Source: Armillaria gallica (Eukaryota > Basidiomycota > Agaricomycetes > Agaricales > Physalacriaceae). From it: a stretch of 64,000 nucleotides of DNA. The stretch is from the NCBI GenBank assembly GCA_037576215.1, contig JBANDB010000020.1, positions 186,001 to 250,000 on the forward strand, written 5' to 3'. The first letter of the stretch is position 1, and every line of letters begins with the position of its first letter. Below the pieces are notes generated by a model. It saw only the letters and a list, made by a program, of their open reading frames with translations. It did no database searches and was not told the origin of the DNA. Below are positions 1 to 11,318 of the stretch, one piece after another. The translations under genes and the position numbers were made by a program.

Positions 1-387
1 GGATACCTTGGATCTACATTGAATGCAGCCCCACAGCCCTTCCATGAGAGTAGGATCGAATACATCATAGAAAGAGCTGGTAAATAATGCAAATATCTGG
101 GAGAGAGTTTCAGCTGGGAGGTGACGGACAGGGACATGACACGGCGGTGGCTTTCATGAATGTCGTGAAGCTAATGGTGTTCGTGCTCGAGATGCTCCAT
201 GGTAAAATTTGATAATGTCGATTTCTTGCAAGGAAAATTCAACTTTGCCCCGTGAGGCGCGTAAATTTTCATACTGATGCGGATTGGGATAGTTGTTCGC
301 GCCTAGGAGTATGGCTAATGTCGATGTAGTTTCGTCAAGTGCCGAGTGACTGTGCAACTGGCTAAAGTTGTCTTTGAAAGAGGACAT
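1..387 (-). pseudogene. F-box-like protein, N-terminal part, broken by one TGA and cut by the window edge
   Basis: The minus-strand frame starting at 387 reads about 77 residues, meets TGA at 154-156, then continues in the same frame to the window edge as VRHLPAETLSQIFALF. That segment has the P-x-R-x-L-P-x-E-x-L-x-x-I-F pattern typical of F-box-like domains in Agaricomycetes. Such proteins usually start with a short helical segment, then the F-box (which binds the Skp1 adaptor of SCF ubiquitin ligases), then a long leucine-rich region; the last part would lie outside the window. The single TGA in an otherwise open frame suggests a recently broken copy, although a small intron across the stop cannot be excluded. 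The F-box call is motif recognition by eye; the substrate is unknown. Confidence 0.55.
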
Positions 388-1115
388 GACAGGATGACCG
401 CACAGGATACCTAGAAATCGTGAGCCAGTGAAAACATTACAGAAACAAATCGAAAGTCAGGCCTTACATCAGGCGAGGACATCTATCCTTCACAATGTTC
501 AATGGCGGGCTTGGTATTATTCTCTTTCTACCCATTTCCTCCGGATTCTGCCTTATTAAGCATGCCGAGACATGCCGTATCACCGGAATATCACAACAGT
601 TAGCTTACTAAGAGATTTGCTAGATTACGTTGGCTCCCTCGCTACTTAAAGTTACGAGTCAAGGAATCCCATGGTGTTCTCAAAAATGAGTCCTCACCCT
701 CAGCATCCCACTGTTTAGTTATCCCGACGTGCCCCCGTTGCTCCCTGCTCGTTTTAGCTTACTATTTTTGATTGCTTCTCTGGCATGTGCTCCTAAGTTT
801 TACGCCCAGTTGTTCGCTGACATCTTTTCTTATCCATATTCAAACTATATTTGCTGTCTACTGTACATTGACTGTATGTACACTCTCTGGCTTGTGCCTC
901 TCGCCTTGCATCCTTCACCTGCCGAGTATTGTTGCTGTCAAGTCGTCCCAATTAAGCTCCAGAAGAAAGGTAGCGGGCTCTGCCGCTTGCCGGCACTATT
1001 CGTTATCGAACAGAGGTTCGCCCTTTCAATTTCTACGCTGAAACGTATTACGCTTGCCTTCTACTCGCGGCATTTGCGAGTGATCCTGATCATTTGGAGA
1101 GATTGTAATAGCATT
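388..1115. other. Stretch without a recognised gene
   Basis: Plus-strand frames at 729-1154 are open but hydrophobic and cysteine-rich without recognisable motifs; I read them as chance. Nothing else seen. Confidence 0.4.
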
Positions 1116-2963
1116 TTATTCATTCGTCAGATGCCGCATAAATTCTCCGGCTGACATCTGTAATATAGGTGCCTTTCCTGAAAGTCCATCTTCTTCTGTC
1201 TCTGTCTCTTCTTCACTATCCCCTTGATCACTCTTGTCCACCTCACTACCACTACCTGCACATAAAGCCGAGTGTGAAATACAAGAAGGATAATAAGTGA
1301 ATTTTGCAAGTACCTGATGGTACAACACGTTCGGGACCACCCTGTAACAGGAAGGGGGGTACTTGTCCAATCGCGTTGCCATTCGCCTCAGGGGCGTTGT
1401 CATAGGTATCATCAACGAAGACGTCCCATTCATCGAGAGCAACAATGTTATGGTAGCGAAATCTGTCCAAAAGTTCAAGATATATATCCCAGATACGTTC
1501 CCGGGTTACTTCTGGATGTCCCAGTTCAGCCATGAATAGATCTGCGTGCTGCCTAAACGAATCTGGGACGAGCTTAAGAACCGGATGATCCTTTGGGGCA
1601 TAAATTTGCCATGCAGTAGCAATGGATTCTGGGCTGAAAGCAACCTATTAACTGTCAACATAGGTACAGCAAATGCTCATGCTGAAGAATACCTTGTAGT
1701 CCCGGGCATCAAAACGCTCTGGGGCTTGTTCAACCAATAGGGGAACTCCGTTCGGGTGTGCAACTTTTCGATTGTGCCTTTTCTTTGTGGTATTGTTTTT
1801 GACAACGTATTCATCCAGCTCATTTTGAAGCCAGGGAATGAAAATGTATCGAAAAACCAACCTGCGGCATTGCGACATTAGTGCATATATACATGTATGA
1901 CTGTGAAACCTACGCTTCCAAAGGGATCTTGGGATCATACCAACCTTGTTCGACACCAAATTGCAAGATACTTTCATAGCCAAAACTGCACGTTCTCCGG
2001 TAAACACTCCAAACAATCTCTGGTGGAATATTTTTTTTCTCTGCCATCCAACGATGCTGCAACGTATTCTGGAGGTCCGGATCAGCCCACTGCCATAGGA
2101 ATGTGTGGGCCCGAGCAACGTTTCCGTTCTCGTTACCCAAGTCGCTTTGTGTGAGGAGCGGTCCATCTGAGGAATTCTTTAGTTAACAACGGGAAAACAT
2201 CTTATCCAACTTACATCCAGTCCTTTCGAGAATGTCCAAGTAGTATTTGCAGATTAAGATAGGATTCGAATTGTTCCACCATATTTTCATCCACTTGATG
2301 ACGCCAGTGAAAGGATCCACACAAACATGAAGGCAGAGACCGAAGCGATATTTCCATTTATCATGTTGATCGATGCACCAGAGGTCATTGACGCCCGCAC
2401 AGTAAAAGACTTTATGGATCAAGGATTTCCACATGCATCTTGCAGCAAGGTCAGGTTCCTCCATATGGATCCATTCCTTTATTGTCTCTCTGAAATTTGT
2501 TCTCATTAAATGAGAACTCAAGGATAGTAGAAGGACTAACCGGGAAACACGAATGTTGTGGTTGACTCTGAGACCCTTCTTCATCTCGAAATAGCCTGCC
2601 TTAGGGAATCATGTCCTTAAATCTTCCATACCTTGTGAAATGCTATCCACGGTGTGCTTTTGCTGCCGTGCACTCAAAAATCCCAGTCGCTTTCTCATCC
2701 TTTTGAAACTGGATAGCCTAGGTGTAGATGGTCAATTGATAATCAAGGTGGTCAACGATTCCACTTGCCCCAACGTGTACTTGGACTGGTCGAACACCTT
2801 GTTAAGCTCTTTGCAGATGACCGCATCTGTCATGTTCCCCTCATATGCCCATAGCTCTTTCAGTCGGGGTAAGATAAGCTCAGCCGGAACTTCAGCAATG
2901 TCAACGTAGCCCAACACCAACAAGCAGAATTGTCTTACCAAGGGGGAGGTGTTGATTTGGCAT
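1116..2963 (-). pseudogene. Integrase core-domain (rve-like) protein, nearly complete, one in-frame TGA
   Basis: Translated exons match the integrase-core proteins common in mushroom genomes, DDE-type recombinases of unnamed transposons. Start ATG at 2963 (MPNQHLPL), then an intron ending before ELILPRLKELWAYEG. Next come LSARQQKHTVDS, the core GVNDLWCIDQHDKW with FGLCLHVCVDPFTG and WWNNSNPILI, then LLTQSDLGNENG, QHRWMAEKKNIPPEI, GVEQGWYDPK and FRYIFIPWLQNELDEY, and an acidic tail ending LTNE at 1116. Asp residues in CIDQHD and TQSD are likely catalytic. GT-AG introns fit near 2890-2938, 2459-2525, 2168-2216 and 1260-1315. The frame is broken by TGA at 2609-2611 in LRT-stop-FPKAGYFEM, where relatives have a sense codon. 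No terminal repeats were found around it. A decayed copy of its 5' part lies at 19.9-20.2 kb. Confidence 0.75.
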
Positions 2964-3646
2964 CTTTACAATGTGGGAGGGAGGACAACGTATCGCCTCT
3001 CGAACTTCCCAGTCCAATGTTCCAGATGCTTACCTCCCTGGTTACCGCTTCGATGTCCCGAAGACTCGTACCCCCTTGCTTACCCCCCTGGTTACCGCCT
3101 AGTCTTGGCTCTGTCTTGCCTGACTGGGGGGTTGCCATACAAGCATCGTACCGGGGTCTTAATGCGTGACTTCCCACAGGTTTTTTAGAAACCTAAACTC
3201 ACACCGGAAAGACGTGAATTCCTGGGAACCAGAATTCACACAATAAGGTGACATTTTGGGGGATCGAATTTGGCACTTGTATGCTCCTAAAATTTGCCCA
3301 ACATCGCTGGCGGGAGTTTAAATCCTCCAAAACGTGACGTTTGTTGACCGCAAATTACGTTCACAAAATATTACATACTTATCCTCAGAATTCAGGTTTG
3401 CCAAAAAGAATAAGCCCCCTGACGACCAACCGACTGCCATGGGAATAACATCCCCAATTCTTTCTGAAACTGGGTTTTATTCAAGTTACCTTGCTTGTCA
3501 AGGTGTCTCTAGGTCTAAAAGTCAAAAAAAGTAAAATGTCGTCAACGAACTTGGAACAATAAAAGATGCACTTTTGGAGAATTTTTTTTTTGTCAATCAC
3601 TTCATCAGTTTTGGGTATATTTTTCATCTGATTGAAGTTCCAAAAT
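2964..3646. other. AT-rich and low-complexity spacer
   Basis: Contains a pyrimidine-rich segment at 3031-3115 with two near-copies of a CCTGGTTACCGCYT word, then AT-rich sequence. No coding pattern recognised. Confidence 0.4.
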
Positions 3647-3999
3647 CTCTGCAAGCACAAGGGATACCTCCCCAGGCTAGACTTTCTTCAAGAGACTAAC
3701 AAGCAGGAGGAATGACGTCCACATGCATGTTTCGGCCTTGACTGCGGATTACACAAATGCAGCCTGTGAAAGTGGAACACCTGGAGTCTGCGACACGGTT
3801 GAACACCCCACCAGGTCGGACATCGCCGGGATGTATATAATTTCAGTCACTGCATCGAAGGGTGTAACTAGTAAGGCCATACTTGGCGTAAGAAGGTAGT
3901 GTGCAGGTTCCAAGGTGCGAATTATCGGGACGCGCTCTTATTAAAGAGTGGACAGTAAAGTTACATTTGTCCTGTCCAGGGTAGTCACTTGGCGCGGGC
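3647..3999 (+). repeat. Direct repeat, copy A (partner at 14795-15161)
   Basis: About 350 bases starting GTTCC..ATCTCTGCAAGC and ending ..GGGC recur in the same orientation at 14795-15161 with a small number of substitutions and short indels. The right end of copy A coincides within three bases with the outer edge of the left inverted arm at 3997; copy B continues into different DNA. This marks a rearrangement or insertion junction. Confidence 0.85.
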
Positions 4000-5063
4000 T
4001 TGCTCTGAACCTAATCCATAGACTTCGTATCTTAGAGTGCCATTCAGCAGGCACATCGTCACCTCGTTAGATTCACCTCTGACACCTGATTCTCTAGATC
4101 ACTACTACAACACAATGTGTAAATAAAGGGACGATTTACCGGCATAGAAGTCACAAGTGTGTCGAATATTCTTTACCGTTGCCACCTTTTTTCAATTAAT
4201 GCCGAAACACAGCCAACAGGATCAATGGAGGTCCCTCAACACAAGTTCGACGTGTATCCGAACTACTCCGCATCCTTTGGTGACTTTGAGGTGATAGGGA
4301 GGGCCGAGCCATCTGACATTAAGTGGAATCAAGCCGTCGTAACACTATGTGTCCCTGCGCAAAGAGGACGGCATAAGAACTCGTTGGTAACACTAAGTAT
4401 TCCCAATCAATCCCGTGGGCGACGGTAAATAGGGCTACAGTAAAAATGAACAGAAATCATAGTTAATAAACAGTTTACAAGTTAATACTAATACATTGGG
4501 AGAAGTATGATGACCTGAGGCCTACCCTGGCTGCCCGGTCATTCCCCACCAGCTGGCACCTCTAACACCACTCTCAATGAGATTAAATGCTACCTACTTC
4601 TACTCGGCTCATATCGGCATTGTGATATCAGTCTATATACCGATATATTGCCATAATATTGCTGCCATTACTGCAAGTGTATTTCCGATTACCACAAGTT
4701 CATTGTTCACGGGTTCGATCTAGATGGATGGACGGAGACGATGGAGAGTTGGTGCGAGCATCTCCAACAGTGAAATAACCGCCCTGCCATCAAAAGGTGT
4801 TCTCCATCCCTAGGAATATGTGGTGATTCAGCCCGTTCTTAGGCATCGCAATGCTGGGGAAAATTTAGCCTCGACTATAATACCCCATTCCCTGTTCCCG
4901 CACCATGCCTTCAGCCATCCTTCAGTTGTGATGATTCATGCTCTACACAAATTGGAATTTCCTTCTTCAATGAATTCCCCAAGGAACACTATGCCCAAGG
5001 TGAACGTTGAATCGCCAGACGAACCTGGTAAGTGCTTTCTCGGTGTTTATTTTAACATTTACT
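3997..5063 (+). repeat. Left arm of a 1067-bp near-perfect inverted repeat
   Basis: The reverse complement of 11319-12385 matches this segment over its full length without gaps. I found two differences (4619 and 4729); at both the right arm has CG and the left has CA or TG. The arm holds an 89-codon open frame (4159-4428) and the first exon and intron start of the gene at 4820-5717. The inner edge lies inside that intron. No target-site duplication is visible outside the two arms. Confidence 0.93.
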
Positions 5064-5717
5064 TATTCAAACAGGTAATCCCGGTGATGACCTTTCCTCT
5101 GGTGAGAACGGCGACGTATCCTCGACTCCAAGTAAGAGTCTTTTGCAAAACAATTGAGAAGTGAGACTAAATCGTTATATCGTCAGATTGGAGCTCACCA
5201 GAGCCTTCGATATCTCTGGTGCAACGTTGCAGATCTGAGTCCCTCACACCATCGCGCCTGCTCCATCGTAAGGATGATGTTGAATCACTGAGAGAACCTG
5301 ACATGTGCTCTCTCAATGTTTATCTTAACATTTCCTGAATTCAAACAGGTATTCCCGGCGACGATGCTTCTCCTGGTGGGAACAGCGACGTATCCTCGAT
5401 TTCAGGTAAGAATCTTTTGCAAAACGATTGAGAAGTGAGATTAAATCGTTATATCGTCAGATTGGAGCTCACCAGAGCCTTCGATATCCTTGGCGCAGCA
5501 TTGCAGATCTGAGTCGCTCACACCGCTTCGCCTACCCAAACTGCTCCGCCTTTATCTTGATGCATATGAGTACTCAGAACGATTTGTTTCACAACAGCTC
5601 AAACAGCTCAAACATCGCGACGACTTTGTCATGGCACTGCTTGCCCGAGGAATTCCGGAACAAGCTGGTGGTTTCATATGGGATCTTTACTTTGGATTGA
5701 TAGAGATATGCTTTTGA
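4820..5717 (+). CDS. Hypothetical protein with a tandemly duplicated exon cassette
   Basis: Function not recognised. Reading with GT-AG introns gives an acidic, Ser/Pro-rich chain: exon ..MPKVNVESPDEPG, intron 5028-5074, exon NPGDDLSSGENGDVSSTP, intron, exon WSSPEPSISLVQRCRSESLT. A second round follows of IPGDDASPGGNSDVSSIS and WSSPEPSISLAQHCRSESLT, then a final part LLRLYLDAYEYSERFV..GIPEQAGGFIWDLYFG, stop at 5717. The repeat period is 273 bp, which includes introns. The 5' exon and part of the first intron are also present, inverted, in the right arm (11319-11562), but there the gene is cut and helicase sequence follows. Whether 4820 is the true start is uncertain. It may be a decayed gene or part of the element that owns the arms. 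Confidence 0.4.
5006..5551 (+). repeat. Tandem repeat, two units of 273 bp
   Basis: Unit 1 is 5006-5278 and unit 2 is 5279-5551; both begin GTTGAATC and share GTCAGATTGGAGCTCACC and the following exon. Divergence is moderate, and intron-exon borders are kept in both units, as expected for duplication of an exon cassette. Confidence 0.8.
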
Positions 5718-6177
5718 GTGTCGGGAGCTAGTGGAACAAAAGTGGTAAAATGGTGCCTTTCAGTTACACTTTTTGTGGCTACCTTGCTTGCCAAAGGCCA
5801 ACCTGGGAGGCCTCCACCGGGCCTCCCAAGCATCAAAGGCTGTCATTTTGAAATACTACAGTGCAAAAATATGTCTATGTATTCTCAGGGATACCTCCAC
5901 CTTCCCAATGAGGGGTTAGCAAAATTGTTTCTTGTAAGGGCTCCTAAAGCCGAACGACTCCCGTCCGACCCCATGCGCCGGAGCAACGATCCCCAACCCC
6001 CTTGAGGCTTGAATCCCCGGGTTCAGAAGGCCAACGGGTAAGATAGGCATCACCGGTCACAGGGACCCTTATGTGACCGTAACATCGGGCCTCAAATGGG
6101 AAAAAGCTAGTCTCACTCCCACCTGTGAGAAGTGATATCTCTTTCTCCTCGCTGACGCTCGGAGGGATCAGTCTGAG
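5718..6177. other. Spacer inside the inverted-repeat unit
   Basis: No recognisable gene. A GC-rich segment GGGAGGCCTCCACCGGGCC lies near 5806. Frames on either strand lack family motifs. Confidence 0.35.
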
Positions 6178-6240
6178 CCACGTTTTGCGGAGTTTGAAAA
6201 TGGGAAACACTCTAGTTATTTTCAACTCCGCAAAACGTGG
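6178..6240. repeat. Strong hairpin, about 23-bp stem
   Basis: CCACGTTTTGCGGAGTTTGA pairs with its reverse complement ending at 6240 with one bulged base; the loop is about 16 bases. It may be a remnant fold-back element. Confidence 0.8.
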
Positions 6241-6290
6241 GTACCACATGGACACGATACGCTAGAACGGATGGGGACGAGTAAGCTCGT

Positions 6291-6346
6291 GACCAGCCAT
6301 GCATCGCCACATGGCTGCGCTTGTCACTTTGGTGAAGCGGCTGGTC
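6291..6346 (-). repeat. Small structured repeat, copy 1 of 3
   Basis: Outer stem GACCAGCC/GGCTGGTC. Read on the minus strand it contains AAGTGACAAGCGCAGCCATG. Related sequence is at 18661-18716 (AAGTGACAGCGCAACTACG) and 24975-25030 (ATGTGATAGCGCAGCCATG), both on the plus strand. Confidence 0.65.
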
Positions 6347-9112
6347 TAATTGGGTACGAATTTGGCAGGACCTGCCAAAGGTGACTCCGGACTTAGTTTT
6401 TCGAAGTCCCTCGTGCTAATGGAGATCAAACCATCTAAGTTACATATGTACAAGGTTCTTTCGCTCCCACCATCGTCTCGCTGGCATCGCTGATGTCCTC
6501 GCTTGCTCAGCTCTGTGTCTGCTGTACCTGTGCTGGCTTTGGAACTGAGAAAGTGAAAAGGCCGGCCATTCTAGGGTCATTTGCAGCCTCAAATGCTTTC
6601 CTCATTTCCTCTGCTGTTTCTCCTGTTTTCCTTCCACGGCCTCCTTTCCCTCCCTGGCCACGATTACCTCTACCTTGGCTACCTCTATCTCTATGGCTGG
6701 GTGTGAGTGCACTCGCAATACTGCCTTCAATACCATGAGAAAGCTGGACTCGCTTAGTCGCTGGTGCGTCATAAGTATCAACAGTCATTGGTTCCGTCAG
6801 ATCGCTGATTTCATGTGTAGACGGATGCTGTGGCTGCGGCTCGTTACTCATCTCTCCGCCTTCAGTATCCTGTAGAATGCGGTGTTCCTTCAAGTGCGCG
6901 AACAGTTCCTCGGCAAAGCGTGACATCCAAGTCCATTGGCCAGTCAGCACCTTCACCAACTTCTCCACAGGTCCAATACCCGATTTACAAGATGCGAGGA
7001 CATCAATGGTGTCGTCACTCAGCACCATGGCCAAGGAAAACATTGGTGAAGGGAACTCTCTCCTCTTCACTGCTTCGTGCCATTGATGAAGTACTCTCTG
7101 TAGCTTCTCATCTGGATCGGCGCATCGCAGGCCTGTTTGATGACTTGTAGCTGTCGTGCTCCCAGGACGTGTTAAATCCAGCAATGAAGGATCACATAGA
7201 TCGCAACATGATACGACTGGGGCTCGATCGGTAGTGAGTATCTATTGTCTTCACTATTATACTGACTCACTTGGGTGTTTGTTATTGAAGATCTCTGTCA
7301 GTACTAACCTTCGGCAGGTCCCTGCCTGTACAAGGACATGTAAACCTTCATCGGCAGCCTCTGGATCCAGTGGGAACGTAGTTTTGGTCAAGATTTCGTC
7401 CTGTTGCCCCCCCTCTGCCCCTCAAAAGAGGCCATGCAACTTAGCGTAATGCTTACGCTCTCGTGACTTGCGTTTCCTTTCCTTCTCAGTCTCTGGTGGG
7501 CATGTTGTTTGTCTCTTTCTCTTTTCGTTGACCTCGGACTTTGTGGCTAATTCCTCCAGATTGACGGCATATGCACTTGGTTCTATCAGTAGAACTGCGA
7601 GTCCTGTCTGACCCGCTGCCCTTGCTGCCCTCCCTGCCCGCTGGACGAACACCGACACGGATGATGGGAGCTTCCATTGAACCACAAGATTGATATCCGG
7701 TATGTTACATCCCTGCATCGCTTAGATAAGTCGACCGGTCTCAATGATTTCAAGATCGGCTCACCATCCCTGCAGCATCGGTACAAACTAGTACTCGCAG
7801 GTGTCCCTCTTTGAACTGATGCATTGCCTCTTTCCGGTAGGCCTTCAAGAAGACAGCGTTATAGGGTCGAACAACTCCAGATTCGCGTAGGTTAGGTGGA
7901 AGCAGTGACATGAGATGGTCAATAATCTCCACCCCAGTTGCGATGTTGTCAGCATATACAAAGGTTTTTTGAATGTCGCCTGCTTCCATGATATGCTTAC
8001 TGATGATGAAATCCAGATTGGCGTAGGTCTTCATAGGATGTTGGATGCTACGAACTACAATAGAGACATTGTTTCGGTCGTTGCCTACATCAAAGCTGTC
8101 GTAGTCGTTGCCAAATCGAAGCTTGCTGAACACATCGGTCCGTACACGACTGGGAAGAGTTGCTGAGAGTGCCACGAGGGAGATGCGCACGAATTGTCCC
8201 CAGTGTGCCATATTTTTTCCAGAACTGGGTCCCCCAATGAGAGACGACATGTGCTTCGTCGACGACGACTGACAAAATTCTTTTGCCAAACTCGGCATTT
8301 TGTAGAACACCCTCAATGAAACGTCAGGAAAGTGCCATTTCTGGTGATAGCAAGACGACTCAATGGTAGCCTTCTACGATTTCCTGCAACCTTCGTGAGT
8401 ACACAGTGGTTTACTTGGAGCAAAGAATTTAACTAACATGAAGAGTTTCAGTCTTACATCCACCATTGCTACTGTTCACTGCCATTTCCGTGAGTTTGAA
8501 TTCCTCTCGGAATGTGTCCACCTTTTTGGTAAGCCTCCGGATGCTCTTCAGACTGCGACTGGCTCACCTGCTCATCATGAAGGGCGATCAAAGGAGAAAT
8601 CATCAAGGTCACTTTCCCCTTGCTAGTAGGATGTGCATGAGGACCTGCTGCGATAGCTGTCTTTCCCATGCCAGCCTGAGTCCCTGCATGTACTAAGGGC
8701 TAGGGTGAGAACGGGGTCATCACAAGATTTGTGACATTGCGTGACATCTTCATTAAGCGACGCGTCTACTCAATGGTTGTGCATATATTTATGAGAAATA
8801 CATTTGTCTTGAACCCCAAAAATATATCTGAAGCAGTTCCGTACCAACAGTTGACCACTCGTCCAATGACACAATTTGGCAATCGGATATAAGAAATGTA
8901 TCTCCTCCTGCAAATCGATAAAATAAATTATTTCGGCTCTGTTACGACCTCAAGAATACCCTATTCAGGGCAGTAACCAAGAGCTTTTCCCTGAAAACTT
9001 GATACCAATAGAGGAGTTCGAAAAATAGTAGTTTTTGTCACAAATACCACGCATCACCAAAAGTGTCGGAAGCTGATCAGTCCTTGGCCAGCACCGACAG
9101 ACGGTCACCTGC

Positions 9113-9290
9113 ATTGACCTGAACAGGCAGACACTCACCTGCCAGGTAGCCCTGACCACGCAGGATCAGGGAGTGATTTTTGCGACCCAGTCCCGGTCAT
9201 GTTTCTGCCTTTCTTTGGCCAGCCCTTGCAAGGCCTGGTCAGAACATCCTTTCCAGGTGTCCCTGACCAAGCCTGGTGACCCTTAGCAGT
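9113..9290. repeat. Cluster of CTGGTCAG/CCTGACCA words
   Basis: Inside the 2.3-kb element, words such as GCCTGGTCAG, CCCTGACCA and CCCGGTCA recur in both orientations and could fold into several short hairpins. Possibly subterminal binding motifs or a nested small repeat. Confidence 0.4.
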
Positions 9291-10512
9291 AGTGGACATT
9301 GGTTGTACGTACAGTAAAATTATCCAGCTACTAATCATTGATTCTTAATTTGTTTACATTGAGCACTAGTACTGAATACAAAGTCTGAATTATCAACGAT
9401 GCGTACAGTCAAGTCATTTAAATCACTTCGAGCCATACAACACTTCACACCATTTCGTTGACATACATTACGGCCTTCTTCAAATGTACCTGCGCAGGGA
9501 TATTGTAGTGAGGACACGACAAAGAGGAGGGAACTAGTTGCTTACCGCTTTGCAGCAAGTCTTCTCCGTCTTCAACTAGGATGTCAGAGTGCAGAACGCG
9601 CTGGCCTATGTAGAAGATAAGTTAGATATGAGCATATACGCATATATGAGACACATACAGACTATCAACTCTTGCTATAGCGTGGAACTGCTTCAACAAC
9701 ATTCCCAGCCTTCATACCCCGTTACTTGCAAACATCGTTGGGGTAGAAGAGTGCGTTATCGTCGTTACAATGATCCAGCAGTCATCAACATTCATAAAAT
9801 AAGCGCTGGGAAGCGAACGCTAACGTGAAGCGTCAATCACGAACTAAGCACCTTTAATATGACTCACAGTTATGTTCTCCTATCATAGATGGTATTCCAA
9901 CGAGTGTTTGGAACAAGCTGGCGTCATCTGTTATAGCGCAAAAAACAGTCAGAGGTGAGTATATGCACGTATAGATTGAACATATGGTCTGCTGACTCCC
10001 TCAGCTGGATTCTCCTCTTCTTCCTCGTTTCTGGTCTTCTGTTCGCCTTCGCCGTCCTCTTCCTTCATCGTCACTGACATTGCGGTATCACTCGTCTTTG
10101 CCACCGATGTCATCGCCCGTTATCTTCATACTGACAGTGTGAAACCCTGTCTGCATGATGATGTCGTTGGCGTTTGGCCTTGGAACAACGTGTTAGCTGC
10201 AAAACAAAAACAAAAGAAATTTGTACATGCCTTTCTTCCAGTATGCTGGGCCCTGTGTGCACTGTCCTTCACAGAGAGAAAGGTGAGAAGACATGGATAT
10301 AGTAGGAGTGCCAAGTGGCGAGCAGTAGAAAATGAGCAGTATGCCAGAGGCTGGGCAACGAGGGATGGTGAAGATGGTGTGATGGTGGCGGGGCGAAGGA
10401 AGCAGCAAACCGCGACACTTCAGACTTCTGAAAATACACGTTATATCTGACACGTGATGTACACTATCCGATGCTTCTAGATTTACAAGAACAAATAATC
10501 TTCAAGACGTTA

Positions 10513-10582
10513 TGGTGGAGTGGCTAGGTGAATGTAGTGCAATTTTGTGTTGACTCGGTCATAAGTTCAACTCTGGCCTGCC
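10513..10582 (+). repeat. tRNA-like (SINE-type) segment
   Basis: TGGCTAGGTGAATG resembles an RNA polymerase III A box, and AAGTTCAACTCTGG a B box, about 30 bases apart. There is no good acceptor stem or anticodon arm, so a SINE head is likelier than a tRNA gene. Confidence 0.35.
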
Positions 10583-11318
10583 GCAAAATTGTTAATTTTG
10601 GCCTACTTTGACGTTCCGGAGGGTCGAACTTCGAAGCGCGTCAGTGGTGTCACCGTGCAGGCCCTGCAAGGCATGGTAACCAATGCTCTTTTGTACGTTT
10701 TTTTAGAATACGCCCATTATTGCAATGATTGATCACAAGATTGCCGGTAATATGTACAGCTGCAAGGTTACCACCTCAGAGGGAATTACTTACCTGGCTA
10801 TGCCCTTGGAGGCACATTCCTGACCAGCTTACTTCCAGAAAGGTGGAGAGATGGTCGTTACTCATAAGCCAACTATCAGGCCTATGAAAAGACAGCAAGG
10901 ATGACCTACACAGGCGATGACTTGCCTACTTCTGACACTTTTGGTGATGCGTGTAAATCATGTGATGACCCCGTTCTCACCCTAGCCCTACCTTAGGACA
11001 TCCCTCATCTGGAGTTGTGCAATGGTTGCCTTGATTTGATGTTCTCGAGGTTCATGCTCCCAACAGAAGAATGTCTTCATTTTTTCGCTGATATCCTTTA
11101 CTTCTTCGTGCGATAAGGGCTCACGTGCAGCCAGATGAGGGCATTTTCACCCTGCCAATTGTCTCTTGTGTCGGGGAAGCATAGTTAGGGAACAGGTGAG
11201 AAAGGTTTCGATCACTGCTGTTGCCTGCTGACTCAGTTCTCACTCTTTTTCTAGGCATCACTCAAGTCTATGGTTCGTCTCCATGGCCAAATCGTCTTTT
11301 CGTCCGACGACATGAAGG

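Larger units (their letters stand above)
8696..10993. mobile_element. 2298-bp DNA element with terminal inverted repeats and TA duplication, inserted in the helicase
   Basis: The left end starts AGGGCTAGGGTGAGAACGGG and the right end carries its reverse complement. About 28 bases match exactly, with weaker similarity further in; the right end has four extra bases. Flanking dinucleotides 8694-8695 and 10994-10995 are both TA. Removing the element plus one TA joins the helicase codons for DVL and VHAG in frame, strong evidence for a TA-targeting insertion. No transposase was recognised inside; frames are short. It is therefore probably non-autonomous, of the Tc1/mariner-like type that targets TA (class inferred). 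Confidence 0.85.
6507..11317 (-). pseudogene. RecQ-like ATP-dependent DNA helicase, split by a 2.3-kb insertion
   Basis: Superfamily 2 helicase of the RecQ-like type amplified in fungi; such enzymes unwind DNA using ATP. On the minus strand: a possible start MSSDEKTIWPWRR at 11317; HQIKATIAQLQMRDVL near 11040-10994; then, after the inserted element, VHAGTQAGMGKTAIAAGPHA (motif I), MISPLIALHDEQV, VVVDEAHVVSHWG (motif II) near 8275, VALSATLP (motif III), LVCTDAAGM, an intron, GCNIPDINLVVQWKLP and QRAGRAARAAGQ (motif VI). A family C-terminal part runs 7184-6507 (LDLTRPG, DPDEKLQ, GQWTWMSRF) and ends in an RG-rich tail. Motif I has extra residues against the usual AGTGAGKT, and several frames must be joined, so the copy is probably inactive. 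It lies wholly between the inverted arms. Confidence 0.75.

Noticed and set aside
729..1154. Plus-strand 141-codon frame
   Set aside because: Cys/Leu/Ile-rich without motif, overlapping the integrase 3' end on the other strand; likely chance.
4159..4428. 89-codon frame present in both arms as a conserved small gene
   Set aside because: Identity in the two arms only reflects recent duplication; the diverged copy at 17.2 kb does not keep the frame.
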